From Boesenbergia rotunda (Eukaryota; Streptophyta; Magnoliopsida; Zingiberales; Zingiberaceae): DNA of 64,000 bases. The notes under the pieces were generated by a model, which did no database searches, was not told the DNA's origin, and was given only the letters and a program-made list of their open reading frames with translations. The stretch is from contig JAGFNQ010000954.1 of NCBI GenBank assembly GCA_024364735.1, forward strand, positions 411,016-475,015, written 5' to 3'. Position numbers and translations under genes: made by a program. Shown here piece by piece: positions 1 to 8,856 of this stretch (the first letter of the stretch is position 1; each line of letters opens with the position of its first letter).

Positions 1-668
1 TGATCCAAGTGTTGGATGAATCTAATCATGGGAGAGTAATGAAGTCAAAGTTTGACTTTGGCTAAATATGGAAAGTCTATAAGAGGCAAGTTTGACTTGA
101 CTCAAGCCACATCACCTTGACTTGACCAAGTGATGACTTGGCATCATCATCAAGGCTAAGTAACCTCCCCATTTGAATTTTGAATTCAAATAGGGGGTTA
201 CCAAAGGTGGTGGCCGGCCACTTAATGGCCAATAATGGCCATTAAATGGCCGGCCACTAAAACACACAAAAGGGGTTTTTTGTGGGTGTGTGATTCATTC
301 TTCTCCTCACTTGGTTTTGTTTTGTTTGGCTCTCCCTCTCCTCTCATCTTGCCGAGACCCCAAGTAGTGCTAGCACACTTTTGGGCTCTCCTCTCCACTC
401 TCTTGCTTGTGTGGATACTTCTAGAGGGTTGCTACTTTGCATCCTTGAGATCCGACACCAACCGAGGAGCGAGCGGGAATTGCGGGGCACGCATCGAAGG
501 TAGTTTTCTCTTCTCTAATAGATCTAGGTTGTAGATCGGTTTTGAAGCATGTAAACGAGCACTCGTAAATTTTTTGAAATGGTTTTCTTTGCTCGGATCC
601 TTTCTATTGGGGCTTTCAGGGTTTCCGCGACGCGGAAAAGCGGTTTTCGCGGCCCGAAAAACCCTACA
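1..668 (+). mobile_element. LTR-like fragment X (3' end of an LTR, left end outside window)
   Basis: No coding match is seen. The stretch has the make-up of a plant LTR: GGCCGGCC palindromes near 214-256, a pyrimidine-rich CTCTCC leader region at 325-400, and a terminal ...CCCTACA at 661-668. Directly after 668 the sequence becomes the protease end of the gypsy element G1 read on the minus strand, so X appears to have inserted into G1 or been joined to it. The small open frames here have no recognisable domain. The superfamily is unknown; a solo LTR or the 3' LTR of a + strand element both fit. Confidence 0.45.
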
Positions 669-1984
669 AAAACTGCTGGGTAGTCGCATACCACTCGGAC
701 CTCTTCTAGCTTTTGGTCCTTCTCTTGCGTGGTATTGACTACATGTGCTAGAAATCCAGTACATCCTGAATCCAGCAATTTCTGTGCTTTTAGAGCTGAG
801 AGAAATTTCTTGGCCTTTCTCTTGGGTACTCCGATGTATTCAAACTGCACTCCTTCTTCAGGTTGGAATATGACTTTCCTTTTACGACATTCTATGGAGG
901 CACCGTACTTGATTAGGAAGTCCATTCCAAAAATGACATCATAATCAGTCATATCTAGCACTATCAGATCACCATAAAGCTCTCTGCCCGCTATACTGAT
1001 TGGCACTGCACGGAGCCAGTGCTGGATGCCATAATCTCTCCTGAAGATAGGGTGGTTAAGAACTGGCCACTGAGTACATCTGGAGGTATAGTTAACTTCT
1101 CTGCGAACGCCCTGGGGTTTCTGAGTTCCTGAACTGCCTTGGCCTTTACTTTCTATCATGACTGACTTCTGCTGTTGCAGGCTGTTCAGGTAGTGCTCGG
1201 TGATCAGAGCACTGCTAACTAGTTCTTCTGAGGTTTGCGGCCTATGGACGCCGCTGGCGACATTCAATGCTATTTCTGGCCTTAGTATCTTGAGCATTAG
1301 CCTGACTCGCTCTCGTTTAGTGCTGACCAGTTCAGGGCACAAGCAAGTCAGTCTGTTAAATCTCTTCACGGATTCCTCTACTGATAGGTTACCTTGATGA
1401 AATTCAGTGAATTCATCATAATGCCGGTTAGTAACCCGCATATGAAAGAATTCTTTGTAGAACTCAGCTTCGAAGTTGGCCCACGTCATCTGATTTATGT
1501 CTCGCTTGGCCTTCACCCTTTCCCACCATATTCTAGCATCTCCTGCTAGGCAGAAGGAGGCACACTTGACTTTCTCATGTTCTGGCTAGTCCAGAAGCTC
1601 CATGGTACTCTCCAGGGTTTTGAACCAGGCTTGTGCATCCCATGGTTCACTAATGCCTGAAAAGTTCTCTGGTTTGAGTTTCTGCCACTGAACTAGATAT
1701 GCTTCTCTTCTAGCCCCTACTGCTGGGGCTTCAGGTGCTATTGGTGGGATTGGTGCTCTAGGTGGAGCCTCTGTCACTATCGGGGTTTCCACATTTGGTC
1801 CTGGCATAGCAGTAGGTGTGGTCTGCTAATTAGCCCTTAAAGTGGTTATCTCCTACTGCTGCTCAGCTATCTGTCTCTGGAGCTGAGCCACTATCTCCAC
1901 GAGATTAGGTGGAGTCACTATGTCAGTTGCCTCCTATTGAGGCTCAATAGCTGGTGCCCTTCTAGTTGGGCGTCCTCTAGCCAT
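669..1984 (-). pseudogene. gypsy gag-protease remnant of G1
   Basis: A start ATG at 1984 opens with MARGRPTRR. Gag capsid homology follows (segments WARIWWERVKAK-like, then FEAEFYKEFF, FNRLTCLCPEL). It ends in a retropepsin-type C-terminal half (DYDVIFGMDFLIKYGA, FQPEEG) and stops at the VCDYPAVF motif that precedes RT. The frame holds at least four in-frame TAG codons between 1984 and 1580, fitting CAG or TGG codons changed by C-to-T decay. An internal deletion removed the CCHC zinc knuckle and the D-S/T-G active site. It is non-functional. The lineage looks Tekay/Retand-like, which is inference. Confidence 0.8.
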
Positions 1985-2227
1985 TATCTAAATAACAGAG
2001 GACATACAGTTCATATTTTAATTCTAACAACATGCTATCAGATATAAACTAAAGTATTAAACATGCTTCCGTTAATCGTAAACAAAAACTGACTAGAACA
2101 CAGATAGCATGAATAACATAAAAATACTATAAATCTGAAAGCAAGAAAATATGGTAATGTGAGAGGTACTCATACTTGGAAGCTGCAGGTCTGATGCTGA
2201 TGTGTGTGGGGAGGAAAGATGGAACTT

Positions 2228-2239
2228 GCTTTGATACCA
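2228..2239 (-). other. primer binding site of G1
   Basis: The minus strand reads TGGTATCAAAGC, complementary to the 3' end of initiator tRNA-Met apart from one mismatch (TGGTATCAGAGC in the usual form). It lies three bases inside the LTR end at 2243. Confidence 0.8.
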
Positions 2240-2547
2240 CTCTGTAACGACCCGCCTTCTGGTACTAAGCTTTAAGGCGGATCGCTACTAACTAAGTAAT
2301 TGGCTGACTAATTACTGATTTCTGATAATGCTTTTCTAGATGCTAAACCCAAGTGGGAGAATTTTAAAAATTCTTATTTTGCTATTTACTGAACTAACAA
2401 TTCTTAATCATGTTTAAAGTACTAACCATCCAAAATAAAACAAAAACTTTAATTTTATTAACTTGGCCAGGATTCAATCCCCCCACCTCTGCATTGCATG
2501 ACTAAAGCACTAACCAGCTGCTCTACAACACTTTTGTTATACACAGA

Positions 2548-2641
2548 ACCAGTCGACTGCTATATTCCAGTCGACTGGTCGGGCCACAGAATGTTTCTGT
2601 GCCCGATACCAGTCGACTGGTATTTTCCCAGTCGACTGGTA
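2548..2641. repeat. CAGTCGACTG hairpin cluster in the G1 LTR
   Basis: Four copies of the palindrome CAGTCGACTG form two hairpins with 12-bp arms (ACCAGTCGACTG / CAGTCGACTGGT) and short AT-rich spacers. Between them lies CACAGAATGTTTCTG. The same combination recurs in element C at 15654-15746, although C is copia-derived and G1 is gypsy. Confidence 0.75.
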
Positions 2642-3737
2642 GTTCTGAAAATCCATCTTTCAGATTCCCAGAACTTATCAAACTTAAGCTACAATGTACC
2701 AAAATCATATCTAACAAACATAATGACATAAATAAAGTTCCACAACTATTCTAAGGCATTTATTACATGTTTTTGGAGGGTTTCTAGCATGTATAGCAAC
2801 TTAGAAATCATAAAAGTGACATGTAGAAGCATAAACATGAATGTGCCAAGTTTGTATCAACTTCTTATTGTAACTATTCATTTCCCATATCTAAAAGCAT
2901 CCTTAGCTACTACATGTCATTCTATATGGTGCATTAATCTTAGAACAAGCATATCTCAAGTATTTAGCATGTAGATCAAAAGTATCAAGTTCTTACTCCT
3001 AAACCGTAAACATGGGTCTAAATTACCCTATCACAAGTAGTAACTCATGACATTCAAGCATTCACTAAACCAATATTAAGTTAGGTAAATAAACTACTTT
3101 AAGTATACTAGGCACCACGAATACAAGTCTAATTAAGTTCATACATGGTTCACATAATATATTGCGGAATAACTAAAGAAACATAATAGAGACTATTTCT
3201 ATGCTTTGCAAGTTCCGAAGACTTTTATTCCAACTCCACCATCACACACACTTTGCATCAAGTCCGCCGCCTCCGCTACTAGTGCTTTCCTTTACCTGTA
3301 TCTGCAGTATAAGGAAATGCAAACTAATAAGCATAAAGCTTAGTAAGTACCATCTAGCCTCACAAAACTATGAAAACTCGAATTATGCTTTTGTAAAACA
3401 TGCTATGCACATACATGCTCATATCCATAAGTAATCATGCTAGGCTCATGCTAAAATACATATCATAGAATGTCATGGCATATAACTGAGACATGGCACA
3501 TACTGAACTAAAACTGAAATGTAAGCTATAGCATGACATACATATCTGAACTGGAACTGAAACTAACTAACATAAAACTAATTATTAAATTCACCACGTG
3601 CTAATATAAATTTCTGAAAACTAAATACATATAGTAGGTGAAAGTAATAATCAACTGCTATGGGCCCGGCAATGTACCAACTGTGTGCGCATCCCTAATA
3701 ATCTCGAGGTAGCAAATCCCGAATCCATTAGGGTTCT

Positions 3738-3941
3738 ACTAGGTTATCTAATCCTAGGGGCAACTAGCAGCTCATCCCATACTAGGTTATCTAAACCTAG
3801 AGGCAACTTGGAGCCTATCCCTGGATCGGAGTCCGGTACAATGCCACTGAAAATAAAATAGTCCTTTATACTTTTCTTTCCTTTTCTGATTCTTGCTTTT
3901 ACTAGGTTATCTAAACCTAGGGGCAACTAGGAGCTCATCCC
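3738..3941. repeat. three copies of a ~41-bp unit in the G1 LTR
   Basis: Units starting at 3738, 3781 and 3901 share ACTAGGTTATCTAA, then CCTAGRGGCAACT and a GAGCTCATCCC-like end. Two are adjacent and the third is about 80 bp further on. They lie upstream of the likely transcription start in the minus orientation and could be U3 protein-binding repeats; that role is inference. Confidence 0.65.
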
Positions 3942-4419
3942 GTTGGACCTTGGTCCCAATCATAAACTGGAGCAAGAATTTCTATTCTTTAATACTCTCT
4001 ATAGCATTAACTGAACTGAACATTTTAACAAACACCTAACATGCGTGCTTGTTCATAATTTACGATTTCTAATCGTAGAACATACATATAAGGAGATAAA
4101 GCATACGGAAAATCGACCGAAACTACTTATACTGCAGGTGAGGGGTACTTACATCCTGCGCTAGGTTTTCTTACGAATAAAAATCTGAAATTCCTGAGGG
4201 AACGTCGAACTACAATGTTCTTCTTGCTTCTTGGCGTTCTCCTCGCGTCTACGAGGGTCCCCGAAGAGAATAGGGCCTCTTGAGACCTTCCCTTGGCTTC
4301 CCCTTTGTCTTGGGCAGCAAGAGAAGAGGAGAAGAGGAAGAAAATCGTGAGAGGGAGAGAGGGAGTCGGCGGTGAGAAGATGTGAGGGAGAAGATTGAAT
4401 ATAAAAACCCTAAGTTCCC

Positions 4420-4427
4420 CTTTTATA
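4420..4427 (-). promoter_or_regulatory. TATA-like box of the G1 LTR
   Basis: The minus strand reads TATAAAAG, followed downstream by a GAGAGGGAGAGAGGGA-like purine tract typical of plant LTR leaders. Predicted only. Confidence 0.4.
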
Positions 4428-5443
4428 CTTATGGAAAAATTTAACTAACTTTACCTTATCCATATTTCCCTCTAGTCTATTCTAATGAAATTAGATTAGC
4501 CCACTTGGTAAGTCTATTCTCTTCTCATGGTATAGGTCTTGGGTTCAAACCCCATTATAATATTTTTACTGCGCATTCTATTTTTATTCATTTTTGCCTT
4601 ATTTGTCCATGGAGAAATTCTATAAAAATATCCATAAATTCAGAATTAATTCTAGGATATTTCTAAATTTAGGTTTGAGAATTTTCGGGCATTACATGTG
4701 GACCCAGGATGATTGGGTATAAGCCGAAGTGTCCGAAGATGTTTGAACAACCTACAAAGGATTCACCACTCCTTGCGAGGAGATGTATACCCAAGGCCTA
4801 TTGTCGGATTGTTACTCGAAGCCTCTGGCCAGAGCATGACATGTTCAGAGTATGAATTTCTTAAATAAATGAGAGTAATTAGAATCCGTAGGATGAGAAA
4901 ACGTTACTTGGGCTAGGTGTGACGTAGTCAGCCTAGTGGGGACTGACACACATAGACCATGTCCTGAACCAAGTGGGTATAAGATGGTGAAGCGAATGGT
5001 GCACGATTCATTATAGCTGCTGAAGGGTTTCAGAATTGTTTCTGAGGTCAACCGTTGATCTTTCGATTAATTGAGGATCATGATGTACTACTAGGTGCCA
5101 CTCATGATCGTCCTATAATTGATTAATTATAGACGATCAACATAAATCGAAAGCCTATTTAGTCACACGCACTACGAGTAATCCGAGGGATTTAAAATGA
5201 GTTGAAAATTAGATTTTCCAATCAAGAGAGATTAGGTTTGGTTAAGCCAAACGATAAGTCGAATCTGAATTTTTCAGAGACGCATCGGAAGCGTAAAATG
5301 GCTAAGTCTTTTGAAGACTTAATAGATGAATTAAATAAGTTTAATTCATTGGGGCGTGACTTGGATGGGCCGGCCAAAGAGGGTCTCCATCCTCTATGCT
5401 TGGCCGGCCACAAGAAAGGGAGAGAACCAAGTTTTTTGTTCAA

Positions 5444-5602
5444 TTTATAAAATAAACCAAGTGTGGTTTGTTTTATAAAATTATGGATGATATAAATTTT
5501 TATATAATAAACCAAGGTTTGGTTTATTTTTCATGGAAACTAAAATGAACCATGGATTGGTTTATTTTATTTTATAAAATCAATCATGGATTGATTTACC
5601 AT
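5444..5602 (+). repeat. run of short hairpins in Copia-A U3
   Basis: Consecutive imperfect palindromes are AAACCAAGTGTGGTTT, AATAAACCAAGG paired with TTTGGTTTATT, AACCATGGATTGGTTTA and AATCAATCATGGATTGATT. The stems change while pairing is kept. The run repeats in the 3' LTR (13276-13425), and related palindromes occupy the same place in A2-A5. Confidence 0.6.
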
Positions 5603-5728
5603 GATAAGAAAATTTATTCCATAAGAAAAAAGGAGACTTGGTCGATTTTATCATGAATTAAAATATGATAAAACTTGGCATGATGGAATAAGTCTCGTTT
5701 TTGAGAGGCTTGATGGTTGAGAGGCCAC

Positions 5729-5736
5729 TATATAAA
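5729..5736 (+). promoter_or_regulatory. TATA box of the A1 5' LTR
   Basis: TATATAAA lies in the block CCACTATATAAAGGACCC, which is preserved in all Copia-A LTRs here (13555-13562 in the A1 3' LTR; minus strand at 20242, 25607, 33520, 41118, 49460 and 61348). It should set the start of the LTR transcript about 30 bp downstream. Confidence 0.65.
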
Positions 5737-6358
5737 GGACCCAAGGCAAGGCTTAGTAAATAATCGAAGTATTCTTGCCTGGGCTCTCTCCCTCTCCTCC
5801 CTTCTTCCTCTTGGTCGGCCACATGGTTCTTCTCCCTTCTTCTTGCCGTGAGCAGAAGGAGAAGCACCGAGGCGACGAAGTTCTTCCGTTGGGACGATCT
5901 TCCTCTTCAGCGATTGTGTGCAAGTCATCTTCCTCTTTCTCGCCGGAATTGTGATTCCGGCCAACCTTGGTAGTGAGTTTTTCGATGTGATTACTTCTCT
6001 CTTGGTTTTTCTTGTCGCGTTCTTGGAGAATCTAGTAGTTCTCGAGAACACGAAACTCGTGGCTTTGCGAAGTCATCCCGAAGATACTCGGCGTGGACGT
6101 GAATAGAGGCGGAGCTTCCAAGGGACGCTTACGGTTGGATCTCGTCCCTTCCTTCGAGTTACGCGAGGTAATACGTAAATTAGTTTATGTTCCTACAAAA
6201 TTATAAATATATGATCATGTCTACACAAGATAAAGTTGCATGCTTAGATGTGTGGTTAAATAATTTGAGAAATTATTTATGCTAAACCTTCCGCTGCACA
6301 TAATTAATTTTTAAATTACGAACCCGCATCCATGTCAACATGCACCAGGTCCCAATAG

Positions 6359-6370
6359 TGGTATCAAAGC
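6359..6370 (+). other. primer binding site of A1
   Basis: TGGTATCAAAGC begins one base after the LTR end at 6357 and would pair with initiator tRNA-Met. A2 lacks this region and A5 has lost it; A3 carries TGGTATCAGAGC and A4 TGGTATCAAAGC. Confidence 0.85.
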
Positions 6371-8092
6371 AAGGTTTGTGTTCGACATAATCATATAATT
6401 GTTTTTGTGGAAAACTTTGGCATGATCTCAATTTTGGAAAATTTTCCAATTATGGAAACTTTCCAATTATGGTAAATTTTCGATTTACGAATTTCAAAGT
6501 TTGGAAATCATCATGAAATTTCGCAAACTTTTGAAATATCCCTGTTTATGAAATTTTATGATAAAAACTTTCCATTTTTGGAAACTTTCCAATTTTGGAA
6601 ATTCTTATTTTGGAAATTTTCCAATTTTGGAAAAATGTAAGCTTTCTTTGTACCAGAAACTTACAATTATTCTGAAAACCTTTTATCTTTGGAAACTTTA
6701 CATTTATGGAAAGCTCACAATTTTGGGCACTTTATTTCAAGAATGTCTAGACAAATTATGGGAATATTAATTGGCATTTAAATTTATAATTGGAAATTAA
6801 ATTATTTACAAAATTCTTTATTTTAGATTGAGCCTCGGGGAGCCGTCCAATTTAAAGTTAGTTGTTATAATTAAATTTCCTAAATTGAATTTAAATTGTC
6901 AAATACTTATTTTGGATTGAGCCTCGGGGAGCCGTCCAAATTAAGTTATTGATATTAATTTTCCATAAATAAAATATGTGATCAAATCTTGGAAATTTTT
7001 GAGGTGATTCTCAAACGATAATTTCCTTATTTGATTTATGAGGTGATGCTCTTACATATTATTGTCTCCAAAATTAATTAGGAAAATTGTTTCCTATAGA
7101 GTATATTTCCTTAAATAAGATTTTCATGAAAATAATATGTGGTTGAATTAAGGGAATCTGTCTCTTAATTTAATAAGATTTGATTTAGAGAAATCAAAGT
7201 CTTAAACATATTAATTCCGAAATTGATTATGATAATTTAGGAAATTATTTCCCAAAAACAATTCCTTGAATAAAGAATGAAATTAGAATTAGGAAATCCG
7301 GTTCCTAATTCAATTAATGAGACTTGTTAAATTAAGTCACATACATACTTTATTAAGGAAATCGTTAGAACATGACATAATTATATGTCATGAATGTCCA
7401 TAAAAGAAAAAGATGAGACCCAAAACCCCTTACAAAATATTAATGCCAACACCTTCCATTAATATGGTTAGAACCGGAGTTTTGTTTCTCGTTTGGGTTG
7501 ATGGACACATCCATGCCCGACTTGAACCTCAACATATTCAAACCATGGAATTAGTTTATGATTAATATAGTTGGAGTCAGAGGTCAATCCTTAGTTTTAG
7601 TTGTTGGACACATCCAAGCCTGACAAAACGGTTGAATGAGCTCCAACCATATTAAAACTATTTCTTGATTAATGGGTCAGCCTTAAGCTTGGAGCATCGA
7701 TTTGTTGTGTCATAGCCAAGGTCGATGTAAAGAGAGGTGCAGTTGGGTGCTATGTGTATTGTTGTATACTTGTTAATGAGTTAACAACTCAATGATTTAT
7801 GCAAACATTCAATTAGTTGATAGCATAATGTGATAGTTACATATGTATAATATGTAATCGGTATAATTACCTACCTTTATAGCTAAGAATAACTTGATGG
7901 ACTCTAGCTATGGTTGTTCTTATCTATGGTTGGATATCAACCTATTTGGAGATGTTCCTACGATCTCCCGAATTGATAAAAAGGGTTATTCAATTCAAAA
8001 AATAAATAGGATTTTATTAATATATATTGATGCATTCTTTATCATTCTCATCACATAACCTCAATTTGTATTTCTAGGATAATCACCTGATC
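6371..8092 (+). other. A1 untranslated leader with many hairpins
   Basis: This is 1.7 kb without a coding frame between PBS and gag. From 5' to 3' it holds: TTTCCAATTTTGGAAA-type palindromes (6430-6700); two copies of GAGCCTCGGGGAGCCGTCCA at 6830-6850 and 6919-6938; a chain of AT-rich hairpins, for example stems AATTAAG/CTTAATT (7146-7170) and GAATTAGGAA/TTCCTAATTC (7286-7311); then two CACA-loop hairpins, ATGGA/TCCAT at 7501-7514 and TTGGA/TCCAA at 7604-7617. A3, A4 and A5 keep the same order. The layout fits an RNA packaging or translation-control leader, which is inference. Confidence 0.6.
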
Positions 8093-8856
8093 ATGTCTTC
8101 TCTGAATTTGCGTTCCATTTTGGACACCAATAAGCTGACTGGGCCAAACTTCATGGACTGGCTTCGAAACCTGAGGATAGTCCTCAAGGCAGAAAAGCTT
8201 GCTTATGTCCTTGAAGAACAACTTCCCAACCATCCTCCTAAAGATGCAACTCCAGACCAGTTAGTGGCCTATCAGAAACATGTGGCCGATTCTGAACTTG
8301 CGAGTTGCATCATGCTGGCCGCTATGGTACCTGAGCTACAAAAGTAGCATGAGCATATGGATGCTCATACCATCATCTTCCATCTTCATGAGCTGTTTGA
8401 CGAGCAGGCGAGATCCAAAAGATTTGAGGTCTCCAGACTCCTCTTCACCTCTAAGATGCAGGAAGGCACTTCTGTTTCACAGTTTGTGTTGAAGATGTTG
8501 GGGTACATTGAGCGACTAGGCACACTCAGATTTGCAATGGATCACGAACTAAGTATTGACTTAATTTTGCATTGTTTACCCAAGAGTTACTCAAAGTTTG
8601 TGATCAATTATCGGATGAACAAACTGGAGACTACCATTCCTGAGTTGCTTAACCTGCTGAAGACTGTAGAGCCTTCTATAAAGCAGGATCAGAAGACGGT
8701 ACTGTTAGTTGGTTCCTCAAAGAAAGGTTCTAAGAGGAAGCCCAAAGAACAAAATAAGGGAAGGAAGAAAAAGGCCAAAAAGACTGAAAAGGCACTTGCC
8801 ATCACTGCGGCAAGGATGGCCACTGGCGAAGAAACTGTAAGGTTTATCTTGAGTCC
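8093..8856 (+). pseudogene. A1 gag (copia capsid), broken
   Basis: The start ATG is shared with A3, A4 and A5 and is followed by SSLNLRSILDTNKL. Capsid-type motifs include GPNFMDWLRNLRIVLKAEK, FEVSRLLFTSKMQEG and LNLLKTVEPS. A TAG at 8345-8347 replaces the expected Gln. A one-base loss near 8793 moves the zinc knuckle (C-H-H-C-G-K-D-G-H-W-R-R-N-C, about 8798-8840) out of frame. In intact form gag would coat the retrotransposon RNA in cytoplasmic virus-like particles. It is non-functional here. Confidence 0.85.

Larger units (their letters stand above)
669..4696 (-). mobile_element. Ty3/gypsy element G1, 5' portion (LTR, PBS, gag, partial protease)
   Basis: Read on the minus strand the order is 5' LTR (4696-2243), PBS, then gag and part of protease down to 669, where fragment X cuts it off. 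RT, RNase H, integrase and the 3' LTR are outside the window or lost. The LTR has matching ends, TGTAATGCCC and GGGTCGTTACA. At 4696/4697 G1 abuts Copia-A1 exactly where 537 bp of the 5' LTR of A1 is missing, so G1 most likely inserted into that LTR and the far side was later lost. Confidence 0.8.
2243..4696 (-). repeat. 5' LTR of G1 (2454 bp)
   Basis: The boundaries are TGTAAC at 2243 (plus-strand view) and ATTACA at 4691-4696, so the ends form a short inverted repeat, with the PBS just inside. The LTR contains a CAGTCGACTG hairpin cluster at 2548-2641, three tandem units at 3738-3941, and a TATA-like box at 4420-4427. No second copy is in the window, so the length rests on the terminal motifs and PBS only. 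Confidence 0.75.
4697..6357 (+). repeat. truncated 5' LTR of A1
   Basis: It matches 12523-14197 of the 3' LTR nearly base for base. The first 537 bp, equivalent to 11986-12522, are absent; in their place is the terminal TTACA of G1. The last bases read CCCAATA instead of the usual CCCAACA, a C-to-T change at the LTR end. It contains GGCCGGCC palindromes at 5369-5409, the U3 hairpin run and a TATA box. Confidence 0.9.
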
